This document shows positions 8,847 through 17,176 of a stretch of DNA of 64,000 nt, piece by piece. Position numbers and translations under genes: made by a program. How positions within the stretch are numbered: position 1 is the first letter of the stretch; every line of letters starts with the position of its first letter. The notes beneath the pieces are model-generated. The model was given only the letters and a program-made list of their open reading frames with translations, made no database searches and had not been told where the DNA came from. The DNA is from Planctomycetota bacterium. GTDB lineage: Bacteria; Planctomycetota; JAJSAM01; JAJVHW01. The DNA lies in assembly GCA_021776825.1 (NCBI GenBank), contig JAJFFG010000122.1:1-64000 (forward strand), written 5' to 3'.

Positions 8847-9218
8847 TTACACCCAGCAGTAGTGGAATGAGAGCGGCTCGACGAACTCGATTGCCACGCC
8901 AGTCATCGAGACCCCGTCCTCACCGAAGATCCGGTTGGCGGGTGACTCGACCCGCACCACACGCCCTTCGCCACGAAGGTCGAGAGTGACCTCCTTGGTT
9001 CCGGTGGCGAGACGGTGCGGGACTGACACGACGACGGTCACCGTGAGGCCCTCCTGATACGGCTCACCGTGGAACGTGCTGAAGTACGCTCCACGTGCGC
9101 TCAGGTTCTGGGTCACGGTGTGCCCGATCGGCCGGCCGGGGCCCTCCTCGCGGAGAATCCGGATCGGATAGCTGAGCTTCAGCCGGGGGTTGATCCTGCG
9201 GTCCACCTGGGGGGTCAT
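8847..9218 (-). CDS. PilZ domain protein
   Basis: A 123-residue PilZ domain protein if the ATG beginning MTPQVDRRINPR is used; a TTG 25 codons upstream would extend it with low-complexity basic sequence. The c-di-GMP-binding signatures are recognisable: an Arg-rich RRINPR near residues 6-12, and NLSARGAYF in place of the D/NxSxxG motif. The family senses cyclic di-GMP and often controls exopolysaccharide synthesis. Being directly upstream of the initiating transferase and the deacetylase suggests control of polymer production. The long structured gap upstream probably holds its promoter. Confidence 0.8.
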   Translation of the reverse strand: MTPQVDRRINPRLKLSYPIRILREEGPGRPIGHTVTQNLSARGAYFSTFHGEPYQEGLTVTVVVSVPHRLATGTKEVTLDLRGEGRVVRVESPANRIFGEDGVSMTGVAIEFVEPLSFHYCWV

Positions 9219-9562
9219 TCCTAGCCTCTGCTCCTTGGCGCGACGTGGCGCCGATCGAGTTGCCGATCTAGGAGCAAGGCGCGTACCCTTCAACGCCGGG
9301 CATGGCTTGCTTGCGGTAACCGCTGTTCCCAGAACGACTTACGTCGATCTCTCTACGTTCCCGGGTTCTTGACTCTGCCTCGTGTTCAGGGATTTCGACG
9401 CAGGAGCGGCACACGCCATCAGTGCGTGTCGAGATGTCTCGACACACGGCGTGGATGCTCCGATGTCTTGCCGACCCGGGACGGGGGATTGGGTGTACGG
9501 CGGTCTCATCCTACGCGCCCCTCCGGGGGCTCGCGCAAGGGCGGATTGCCGACCAGAGTCTC
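9219..9562. other. Structured intergenic region upstream of the PilZ gene
   Basis: No convincing gene. About 170-210 bases upstream of the PilZ start are two mutually exclusive hairpins. One is ACACGC (9411-9416) with GCGTGT (9424-9429). The other is a near-palindrome, GTGTCGAGA (9426-9434) with TCTCGACAC (9437-9445). The overlap of four bases means only one can form at a time. This is a candidate operator or RNA switch controlling the PilZ-sugar transferase-deacetylase unit. Confidence 0.45.
9426..9445. promoter_or_regulatory. 20-bp near-palindrome, candidate operator
   Basis: Nine-base arms GTGTCGAGA and TCTCGACAC are perfectly complementary around TG. As DNA this is a classical dyad for a dimeric regulator; as RNA it is a tight hairpin. 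It lies about 210 bases upstream of the preferred PilZ start. No adjacent -10/-35 pair is clear. Confidence 0.4.
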
Positions 9563-9802
9563 AGAAGGTGTTCCCATCAACAGCGCGGCGCCGGTCACGC
9601 GACTTGCGACCGTTCGGGACTGATTCTCCGTTGCCGGCCTCGCGGCGCAAGTCGCGCGCCCGCAAGCGGCTCGCCCGTGAAGCCCGGATGCTGCGTTGCG
9701 GCGGCTCAGCGACTCGGACCGTGGAGTCGCATTCGCCGCCGCGCCTTGCCTCCGCGCTCCACGGGCAAGTCGGCACTCACGTTGTTGATGGGAACACCTT
9801 CT
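9563..9802. mobile_element. 240-bp element with perfect 20-bp terminal inverted repeats
   Basis: The arms 9563-9582 (AGAAGGTGTTCCCATCAACA) and 9783-9802 are exact reverse complements. Inside are further perfect inverted repeats: CGCGACTTGCG (9598-9608) with 9646-9656, and CCGTGGAG (9719-9726) with 9757-9764. No transposase or plausible ORF is inside. The right arm reaches into the TCA that is the stop codon of the flanking glycosyltransferase. The size and ends fit a MITE-like element, or a structured RNA or long-range hairpin. No target-site duplication is obvious: outside bases are CTC on the left and CAG on the right. The mobile-element label is tentative. Confidence 0.5.
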
Positions 9803-10926
9803 CAGGCGCCGGCGGAGCGGCCGTAGGCGTCGGCCCACTGGGGGCGCACGGCATCCCACGTCCACTGCGCAGCCGCGTGACGCCCGCGCCGTCCGAGATC
9901 GGTGACGAGCGCGCGATCCGCGGCAAGACGCCGGATCGAGCCGGCCAGCGCCGAGGAGTCCCCCACCGGCGTCAGGAGCCCGGTGCGTCCGTCCTGGATG
10001 ATCCAGGGAATGCCGCCCGCAGCGGTCGAGACGACCGGGACGCCGGCCATGAGGGCCTCGGCGAGCGCGACGGGGAAGTTGTCGACCGCGCTGCCGTTGA
10101 CGACGACGTCGGTACTCGCGAGCTGATCGAGGACGCGCTCGCGAGGAACGCGGCCCAGGAAGGTCACGCGATCGCCGAGGACGCGCTTCCCTTGCTTCTC
10201 GAGCTGCGGTCGCAGCGCGCCGTCTCCCGCGATCGTCAGCGTGAGGTCCGTCCCCTCGGCAGCGGCGCGCGCCGCCGCCTCGAGCACGACTTCGATGCCG
10301 TAGCCCGGCTCGCAATGCCGCGCGCAGAACAGCCGGAGCGGCCCCCCGCGCGGAGCGTTCGGCCGGACGACGCCGGGGTCCTCCACCAGGTTCGCGATGA
10401 CGCGGACGTCTAGGCCGAGTTGCTTCTGGAAGATCTCAGCCAAGAAGCCGGACGGAACGACGATCTCGTCGGCCGGTGCCATCGCCTCGCGGATGCGGTG
10501 TGGCGCCGTCGCGAAGAACGACGCGGCCTCTCCGCCATCCCAGCGCAGCACGGTGTGGAGTCCGGCCTCGTGGGCCTCTCGCAGTGCGAACGCTGTGATG
10601 CGCCAGAAGTACGTCCACGACGCGCTGTGCACGTGGCAGACGTCGGCCCCCTCGCTGATCGCCGCGCGGAAGCGGCGCCGGAACGTCATGAGCCGGAGTG
10701 CTCCGCCGACGAGCGGCAGATTGCGGACCAGCACGTTGACGACAGGGTTCGACGGCACTCGCTGCACACGCGCTCGCTCCCGAAGGAGGCTCTGCTCGAG
10801 CAAGGCCGCTTGCACGGTCATGCCGCCGATCGGGGGGGCCGCGGGCCCCACCAGAATGACGCGCAGCCCACGCAGGCTCACCTTGGCGGCGGCCGGGCGT
10901 GGGCTGTCGAGATGCGTGTCGCTCAT
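9802..10926 (-). CDS. Glycosyltransferase family 4
   Basis: A 374-residue GT-B fold glycosyltransferase. The N-terminal half has a glycine-rich APPIGGMTVQ loop; the C-terminal half has the GT4 signature region with LFCARHCEPGYG, TIAGDGALRPQLE and VVSTAAGGIPWIIQDGRTGLL. The acceptor and donor sugars cannot be told from sequence. It follows the lyase-like gene by 22 bases and ends exactly at the inverted-repeat element, so it is probably the last gene of that transcription unit. Confidence 0.85.
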   Translation of the reverse strand: MSDTHLDSPRPAAAKVSLRGLRVILVGPAAPPIGGMTVQAALLEQSLLRERARVQRVPSNPVVNVLVRNLPLVGGALRLMTFRRRFRAAISEGADVCHVHSASWTYFWRITAFALREAHEAGLHTVLRWDGGEAASFFATAPHRIREAMAPADEIVVPSGFLAEIFQKQLGLDVRVIANLVEDPGVVRPNAPRGGPLRLFCARHCEPGYGIEVVLEAAARAAAEGTDLTLTIAGDGALRPQLEKQGKRVLGDRVTFLGRVPRERVLDQLASTDVVVNGSAVDNFPVALAEALMAGVPVVSTAAGGIPWIIQDGRTGLLTPVGDSSALAGSIRRLAADRALVTDLGRRGRHAAAQWTWDAVRPQWADAYGRSAGA

Positions 10927-10948
10927 GCTGTGTACTTCGTCGGCAGGA

Positions 10949-13900
10949 TCAGCGCACCGGCTCGAGCCGCAACGTGTCGACTGCGATGGAGCCGGAGGCC
11001 CCCTCGTTCGACATGCGGACCTCGAAGGGCTGGCCCCGCGACATGCGGAATTCCCCCAGGAGGCGCCAGCGACCGGACGTGGCCGCCTGGTTCAGGCGCA
11101 GCACGGCGTAGCCATCGGCGTCGCGAACCTCGACACGCGTACGGTTCGACGCGCCATCGAAGTTGCCCCACCAGGCGTACAGGCGGTACCTGCCGCTGTG
11201 CGTGGCCTTCAGGACCCACGTCGCGGAGTCATCGGTCGTCTGCTCACCAGCAATGCGCTGGCTGCCATCCTTAGCGGAGCGCTCCTTCTTCTCGGCCCAC
11301 TGGCCGATGAAGCGCGCGTTCTGCTCGTTCAGGATGATCTCCTGGCGAGCCGTGCTGGTCCCTTCCGGATCGACCGTCGGGACGGTCGGCGTGTGGACCG
11401 GCTCGTTCGGCTTGCGACCCGGCACGACGGTCGGACCGCGCGTGATCTCATCCGGCCGTCGGCTGCCCGTCGCCGCCGTGCGAAGCATCAGGATCGGAGA
11501 CGAGGCCCGGTGGTTGCCGGTGTCCTGCGTCAGGATCTGAAGCTCGTACGTGCGATCCGGCTCGAGGTTCGTGACCTCGACCGTGTGGTCGAGACGCGCC
11601 TGGTTTCCGATGTGGGGTGCCGCCTGCGCGGACTTCCACACGGTGTCGCCGTAGCGCCGGTAGTCGACGTTCGCCGTAGCGAGCTCGCGCGTCCGGAACG
11701 TCAGCGTGATCTTGTTCGTGTCGAGGATCGTGTCACCGATCTCGATCGACGTCCTCGCCGTGCGCGGCTCAGGAGCAACGCGGATCGGAGTCTTCGGCTC
11801 GCGGATGTACGGCCCCTCGGTGCCGCGCTCGACCTCGATGACCGTGGTCCCGCGCTCACCGCCGTAGCCGGTGAAGAACGTGTCGTGGCGCAGCTGGATG
11901 GGCGCGTCGGACTCCGACGACAGTTCGCGCTCGGTCATCATGTACCACTGGTGCGCGGTGAGGAACCAGACGCCCGTCTTCGTCTCCGAACCAGGGTACT
12001 GGCGCGGTACGTAGCTGACCTCGCTGTAGAAGCCCGGCGGCACCGACTGATGCATCGGGGCCTGGTAGAACATGATGCTGTCGCGGAAGAGCTCGCGGGC
12101 GAACTCGATGTACGACGGCTCCGCGGTCTGACGGTAGGCGTAGGCGTACGCGTCGCAGGTCATGAAGTTGTAGGGGATGAACCAGCGGTCGCCGGCGTTG
12201 ATCTTGTCACGGCGCACCCAGAAGTAGGGCAGCTGCAGCGGCATGTACCGCTCGAGCACCATGCGGCCCGAACCGTGGTATCCCTCTTCCTTGATCCACC
12301 GCAGGACGCGGAGGAGCAGCGCGAGCGCGCGCTGATCGCCGGTGACCTCGTGCATCCGCATCAGCGGGCGCATCAGGCGGACGACCGGGAAGAGGTTCTG
12401 CTTCTCACCCTCGATGCCGAAGAAGCCACGGTTCCCGAGGTACTCCTCCGAGAACAGGATGCCGTCTTCGAAGATCAGTGCGGCGGCGTTCAGGTAGTCG
12501 CGCTCGCCGGTGAACTCGAAGAACGCCAGCAGCTGCTCCATCGCGATGCTCATCGCGCTGAGCTGACCGTAGTACTCGAGCGGCTCGCGCACCTTCGGGT
12601 CGAGGCGGTTCGTGCCGTGCGTGTAGTAGTTGACGAACGCGTCGGCGTTCTCGCGGGCGGTCTCGAACGCCTTCTCGTCGCCGGTCGTGGCGTAGGCGAG
12701 CAAGAGACCCTCGAGCCACGTGTACTGCGGGTGCGGCGTTGACTCACCGTGCGGGTGGTACTTGGCCGTGTACGCGCCATGGAAGCCGAAGTCGGCCCGC
12801 TGGAAGCCGTTGTACCAACTCCAGTTGGGGTCGACGCGCTCCTGGCCGTGGAACTGATCGATGTCGTAGCGGTGGCGCAGCATCTCGGTGCCGATGTCGA
12901 GGAACTCACGGTTCCCGTGTCGGAAGTAGTTCATGAACATCGCGCGGACCCAGTCGAAGTGACCGCCGCTGAAGCCGCCCGCGTGGGGCAGATCACCGAA
13001 GTTCATGAAGCCGTACATGTCCAGGTCATAGAGGCTCGAGGGCAACGCGTTACCGCGCCGCTCGCGCTGCGTGATCAGCGAGGCCTTAGGCACGCCCTGG
13101 CCGGGGCCCTGCGGGTCGGTGTACGTCACGTCGACCTGGCCGCGCTGCATGCGGGCGAAGTGACGGAGTGCTGCGGAGAGGTCGTTGTTCCGTACCGGGT
13201 ACTCGACAGGAGCCATCGGGCCGGCAGCGCCGGTGCGAGCAACCCACGTCGCGGGGAGCTGGATCGCCAGCGGTGCCTGCATCGCACGCTCGTGCGCCGC
13301 AACATCGGTGTCGCCGAGCTGCGACGGGAACGAGAGACTCATCTCGTACGTCTTGTGACGCCCGCCCTCGAACTGGTACGAGTCGCCCCACCGCGGGTGG
13401 AGGTCACCCTCGTCCATCGGCCAGCGCTGACCGGGCTCCTGCGGCCACAGCTCGAACGCCAGGTTGCCGTCGTCGAACGAGATCGCCTTCGGGTAGTTCT
13501 GCCAGAAGTGGCGCATGCCGGCGAGCACGGTGCCGCCATTGCCACTGATGCCGAACCCACCGTCAGAGCGGTCACCGCGGCCGAGGACGTTGTCGCCGCC
13601 CGAGATCGTGTACGTGAAGTTGCGCGACTCGTCATCGTGCTGGCGCACCTCGTGCAGCTGGACCAGCCGCATCTCGGGGGCGCCGTTGATGGTGTCGAGC
13701 GGGTACGTGCCGTCCGCGGTCACACCCTGCAGGTTGCCGCCGATGCCCGTGGGCACGGTCAGCGCGAGACGGCGGATGTGCAGCCACTTCGGCTCACTCC
13801 GCGTGATGCTCGACTCGGACGGCGGGCCGTACTGGCCGTTGTTCTCGAGCGTGAACATCACGCGGACTCCGTCGGCTCCGCGATCCGCGATGATGCGCAT

Positions 13901-14668
13901 CGTGTAGCCGATGAAGCCGCGCAGGAGCGGGTCGCCCAGTTCGTCGTGGAAGCGACCACGAACGCGCACGACCGAGCGCTGCGGGCCGTTGTGCTCGAGC
14001 TGCACGAGATCGGCCGCGGTTGCCGAGAGACGGTAGGTGCGGTCGACGAGCTGCAGGCCCGGGTCATCCCGGTCCTCCGGCTCGACGTTCACCATCGTCA
14101 CGTCCAGACCGCCATCGCCGAGCAGCGGCATCAAGTTGCCGGTGCCGTCCGCCGAGCGAACCGAGAGGCCTGCGAGCGGCGCAAAGCGATCCTTCGGAAC
14201 GGTGAACGAGATCCGCCCCGTGTCGATGCGCACGGCGTCGTCATCGTCGCGACCGAGCGCCTGCCGATCGTCCGACGTGCCGCGACCCGCGAAGGCCGAG
14301 AGCTCGTAGTCCGCACCGGTTGCCGCGGGGAACGTCGCGAACGCCCAGCGGATCGGCTTGTCTTCGTCGTCGACCTGACCGCCCCAACGCGAGACCACGC
14401 GCCACTGGACAGGGATCGCCTCGACATCGGTCCGCTCGGGACCGGTGCGACGCCAAATCCCGAGGTCCGCGACGTCCGTCACGCCCAGGTCGTACGGGAG
14501 CGGAATGCCGCCCGTCGCCATGCCGGCGCTGGCCCCATCGGGACCGGACAGGACGCTGAAGCGGGTGTGCGTCGCACGCTCGCCACCCTCCTGGGCGGTC
14601 GCCGGGGACCCGACCAACAGCGCTGCCGCTGCCGCGAGGGATCCAAGTACCACGAGGCTTCTAGACAT
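10949..14668 (-). CDS. Secreted PcRGLX/YetA-like polysaccharide lyase with FnIII and golvesin-type C-terminal domains
   Basis: A 1239-residue protein with a signal peptide (residues 1-26, ending TATA-Q). Domain order as I read it: an N-terminal RIFT-barrel-like region (about 30-260), a central beta-sandwich (about 260-460), and an alpha/alpha-toroid (about 500-900) rich in Trp/His/Tyr (HFDWVRAMFMNYF, WSWYNGFQRADFGFHG). These resemble the exo-rhamnogalacturonan lyase family PcRGLX/YetA. Then comes a fibronectin type III domain (about 980-1080) and a golvesin-like carbohydrate-binding domain (about 1110-1239, with FIGQWAEKKERSA and SGRWRLLGEF). The start ATG overlaps the upstream stop as TGATG and has an AAGGAG ribosome-binding site seven bases away; a GTG one codon earlier is also possible. 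It may trim or depolymerise the locus's own polymer. The family assignment is from remembered architecture. Confidence 0.65.
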   Translation of the reverse strand: MSRSLVVLGSLAAAAALLVGSPATAQEGGERATHTRFSVLSGPDGASAGMATGGIPLPYDLGVTDVADLGIWRRTGPERTDVEAIPVQWRVVSRWGGQVDDEDKPIRWAFATFPAATGADYELSAFAGRGTSDDRQALGRDDDDAVRIDTGRISFTVPKDRFAPLAGLSVRSADGTGNLMPLLGDGGLDVTMVNVEPEDRDDPGLQLVDRTYRLSATAADLVQLEHNGPQRSVVRVRGRFHDELGDPLLRGFIGYTMRIIADRGADGVRVMFTLENNGQYGPPSESSITRSEPKWLHIRRLALTVPTGIGGNLQGVTADGTYPLDTINGAPEMRLVQLHEVRQHDDESRNFTYTISGGDNVLGRGDRSDGGFGISGNGGTVLAGMRHFWQNYPKAISFDDGNLAFELWPQEPGQRWPMDEGDLHPRWGDSYQFEGGRHKTYEMSLSFPSQLGDTDVAAHERAMQAPLAIQLPATWVARTGAAGPMAPVEYPVRNNDLSAALRHFARMQRGQVDVTYTDPQGPGQGVPKASLITQRERRGNALPSSLYDLDMYGFMNFGDLPHAGGFSGGHFDWVRAMFMNYFRHGNREFLDIGTEMLRHRYDIDQFHGQERVDPNWSWYNGFQRADFGFHGAYTAKYHPHGESTPHPQYTWLEGLLLAYATTGDEKAFETARENADAFVNYYTHGTNRLDPKVREPLEYYGQLSAMSIAMEQLLAFFEFTGERDYLNAAALIFEDGILFSEEYLGNRGFFGIEGEKQNLFPVVRLMRPLMRMHEVTGDQRALALLLRVLRWIKEEGYHGSGRMVLERYMPLQLPYFWVRRDKINAGDRWFIPYNFMTCDAYAYAYRQTAEPSYIEFARELFRDSIMFYQAPMHQSVPPGFYSEVSYVPRQYPGSETKTGVWFLTAHQWYMMTERELSSESDAPIQLRHDTFFTGYGGERGTTVIEVERGTEGPYIREPKTPIRVAPEPRTARTSIEIGDTILDTNKITLTFRTRELATANVDYRRYGDTVWKSAQAAPHIGNQARLDHTVEVTNLEPDRTYELQILTQDTGNHRASSPILMLRTAATGSRRPDEITRGPTVVPGRKPNEPVHTPTVPTVDPEGTSTARQEIILNEQNARFIGQWAEKKERSAKDGSQRIAGEQTTDDSATWVLKATHSGRYRLYAWWGNFDGASNRTRVEVRDADGYAVLRLNQAATSGRWRLLGEFRMSRGQPFEVRMSNEGASGSIAVDTLRLEPVR

Positions 14669-15804
14669 CACGCAACTCCTTCTACGGCTTCTCGATAGAC
14701 GCGACCGTACTGATCGGCCATGCGTTGCAGTGTGAACGCGGAGCGGAAGATCTCTCGCCCGCGCACTCCCATGGCCCGAGCTCGGTCGGGGTTCGCGAGG
14801 AGGGCAGCAACGTTCTTCGCCAGCCCTTCTTCATCGTGCGGCTGTACGAGGGCACCATTCTCGCCCTCGCTCACCAGCTCGTTGACGGCCCCCACGTCCG
14901 TCGCGACGACGGGGCGTTCCGCGCCCATCGCCTCGACGACCGCCAGGGGCAGCCCCTCGGTGTTCGACGACAGGACGAACACGTCCAGCGCCGCGAGCAC
15001 GCGCGTCACATCGCTGCGCGTACCGAGGAAGTACACCCGGTCCGACACTCCACCATCGCGGGCGATCTTCTCGCAGCGCGGACGCTCCGGTCCGTCGCCG
15101 GCGATGACCAGCACCGCGGTGGGTCGCTCGTTCGCGACGCGCACGAATGCGCGCACCAAGAGCGCCACGTTCTTCTCCGGGTGCATGCGCGCCACGGTTC
15201 CACAGACCTCGGCGTCGACGGGCACGCCGAGCGCGCGGCGCGAGGCCTCGCGGTCCGGCAGATCCGTGAACGCCTCCTCGTCGGCACCGTTGTGCACCAC
15301 GGTCACCCGGTCCGGCGTGAAGCCGTCGCAGGTGAGCAGTCGCTCGCGTCCCGCATCCGAGACAGCAACCGCGCGGGTCGTGATCTTGCCGAGGATGCGC
15401 TGCATGACACGCAGCGGCAGTTTCGGCAGCGCACGGTCGTGCGCCGTGAACACCACGCGACGACCGCCGGAGAGCAGGGCCGCGAGCGCTCCGTAGAAGA
15501 GCGCCGTGTTGTTGTGCGCGTGCAGGACGTCCGCTCCCGTGCGCCGAATGTGACGCGCGAGCTGGAACGGGTACCGCAGATCCACGCCGGGGCGGCGCGG
15601 AACGAGCGACACGTCCACTCCGAGCTCCTCGTACCGGGGCTTCAGCGGACCTTCGTCGTCGTAGCAGACGACGGAGAAGTCGAACTCGTCGCGCAGCTTG
15701 GAGACCAAGCTGAGGGCAACGACCTCGAGCCCACCGACCTGGCAGCCCGCGATGAGCTGCAGGACCCGGATCGGGCGGGGTGAGCGGGTGTCCTTAGACT
15801 GCAC
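14668..15804 (-). CDS. Glycosyltransferase family 4
   Basis: A 378-residue GT4 enzyme. The start chosen is a GTG at 15804, just after GGGGA and overlapping the ligase stop; an upstream extension would read through the ligase gene in another frame. Visible features are QLIAGCQVGGLEVVALSL at the N-terminus, DVLHAHNNTALFYGA, VHNGADEEAF, and the C-terminal SSNTEGLPLAVVEAMGAERP with the GT4 Glu. The specific linkage is unknown. It lies in a tight chain of co-translated genes between the O-glycosylation ligase and the lyase-like protein. Confidence 0.88.
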   Translation of the reverse strand: MQSKDTRSPRPIRVLQLIAGCQVGGLEVVALSLVSKLRDEFDFSVVCYDDEGPLKPRYEELGVDVSLVPRRPGVDLRYPFQLARHIRRTGADVLHAHNNTALFYGALAALLSGGRRVVFTAHDRALPKLPLRVMQRILGKITTRAVAVSDAGRERLLTCDGFTPDRVTVVHNGADEEAFTDLPDREASRRALGVPVDAEVCGTVARMHPEKNVALLVRAFVRVANERPTAVLVIAGDGPERPRCEKIARDGGVSDRVYFLGTRSDVTRVLAALDVFVLSSNTEGLPLAVVEAMGAERPVVATDVGAVNELVSEGENGALVQPHDEEGLAKNVAALLANPDRARAMGVRGREIFRSAFTLQRMADQYGRVYREAVEGVA

Positions 15805-17176
15805 CAGCACTCCCCAGCGGCTGCTGCTGCTCGGTGCCGGGGCCCGTGAGGCCACGGCGACGCAGACCGAACCAGTCGAACGCTCCGCCGGTGCCAGCGA
15901 CACGCAGAGCCACCGAGACGCCCACCAGGTGGTACATCAGGTCGAAGTGCGTACGGCTGAGGAACGTGCTGCCGGCCATGAAGCCGACGATGGAGAGCAT
16001 CACCGCCGTTGCATAGCGCGAGCGCCACAGCTCCTGCGTCGTCGAACGGAGCCGCCAGAGCGACGTCACGGTGACCCCCAGGAGGATCAGGTAGAGGGCG
16101 AGCGTGACGTACCCCGACTCCGCGAGGATGTGGAAGTACGTGTTGTGCGTCACCACGGGCTTCTCGGCGCCGACGATGAACATCGGCTTGCCGTTCGCCT
16201 GGGCCATGACGTTGCCCTGCGCATCCTTCTGAAAGCGCGGCTCGTACTCGTGCCACTGCTCGACGAAGTTGGCGGGACCGACGCCGAACACCGGGCGGTC
16301 GCTCGCCATGTTGGCGGCCTTCTCCCAGGCGATGAGTCGAGCCTTGGCCGACACATCCTTCGGGCCGCCCTCTTCCGTGAGGCTCTTGAGTTTCGTGAGC
16401 AGCGTGGGCGGCGTCAGGAAGACAATCAGCGCGAGGCCGAGGGGAGCGCAGATCAGCGCGAAGCCGTTCTTGCGCAGCATGAAGAGCCACATCAGGGCCA
16501 TGACGGCGAGAGCGATCACGCCACCACGAGAGCGCGTCAACAGCACTCCGCCGACGCAGGCCGCGGCCATGAGGAACAGCAGCACCTTCAAGAAGGGACC
16601 CTTCTCCTCGCGGGCCGAGTAGGCCACGAGCGGGAGCGCCATCACGAGCGCCAGACCGTAGTCGTTGTTGTCCTGGATCATGCCGCCGGGGCCATGCATG
16701 ATCTGACCGGGGTTGAGCGTGCCCTGGATCATCGTCTTCAGCGCGAGCAGCCCGAGGCTGCCGCCGATGACGAGGAGCAGGATGCGAGCGCGGGCCTGCG
16801 ACTGGACGAGTCCGGTCGTGAGCACGGCGATGAAGACCACCTTGATCAGGTTGATCACGCCGCCGTCGTCGCCCAACGCAACTTCTGTGTCGATCGCTGT
16901 CAACGCCGATACAGCCACCGCCGCCACGAACAGGCCGAGCAGGATGGTGCGCTTCTCGAGGACGAGCAGGCGCTCCTTGCGGTTGATCAGAATGCCGAGC
17001 AGCGTCGCTCCCGCGACGAGCAGCGACGGTCGGATCTGGCCGATGGACCAGGCCATGTCGGTCGGCCGCATGTACGCGAGCCACGAGAACATGACGAGGC
17101 CGAAGAACGGCCGCATCACGCTCAGCGGCAGGGCGCCGACGATGATGACCAACAGGATGATGTCACGGATGCCCAT
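15794..17176 (-). CDS. XrtA-associated O-glycosylation ligase (O-antigen ligase family)
   Basis: A 460-residue polytopic membrane protein, about 11-12 helices, with a large periplasmic loop containing TRSRGG and the VFGVGPANF/HNTYFHILAESGY region typical of the Wzy/WaaL ligase fold. The N-terminus (MGIRDIILLVIIVGALPL) matches the DUF5935 start of the putative exosortase A-associated O-glycosylation ligase family. It probably transfers lipid-linked glycan to protein or another acceptor outside the inner membrane. The ATG overlaps the upstream glycosyltransferase stop as TGATG. It is one of three ligase/polymerase-like proteins in the window. Confidence 0.85.
   Translation of the reverse strand: MGIRDIILLVIIVGALPLSVMRPFFGLVMFSWLAYMRPTDMAWSIGQIRPSLLVAGATLLGILINRKERLLVLEKRTILLGLFVAAVAVSALTAIDTEVALGDDGGVINLIKVVFIAVLTTGLVQSQARARILLLVIGGSLGLLALKTMIQGTLNPGQIMHGPGGMIQDNNDYGLALVMALPLVAYSAREEKGPFLKVLLFLMAAACVGGVLLTRSRGGVIALAVMALMWLFMLRKNGFALICAPLGLALIVFLTPPTLLTKLKSLTEEGGPKDVSAKARLIAWEKAANMASDRPVFGVGPANFVEQWHEYEPRFQKDAQGNVMAQANGKPMFIVGAEKPVVTHNTYFHILAESGYVTLALYLILLGVTVTSLWRLRSTTQELWRSRYATAVMLSIVGFMAGSTFLSRTHFDLMYHLVGVSVALRVAGTGGAFDWFGLRRRGLTGPGTEQQQPLGSAGAV

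Noticed and set aside
9219-9562. c-di-GMP (GEMM-type) riboswitch upstream of the PilZ gene
   Set aside because: The hairpins do not show the conserved GEMM core or tetraloop-receptor sequence as far as I can see.
12749-14698. Plus-strand open frame of 649 codons
   Set aside because: Antisense to the lyase-like gene, whose signal peptide and domains are clear; the plus product has no motif.
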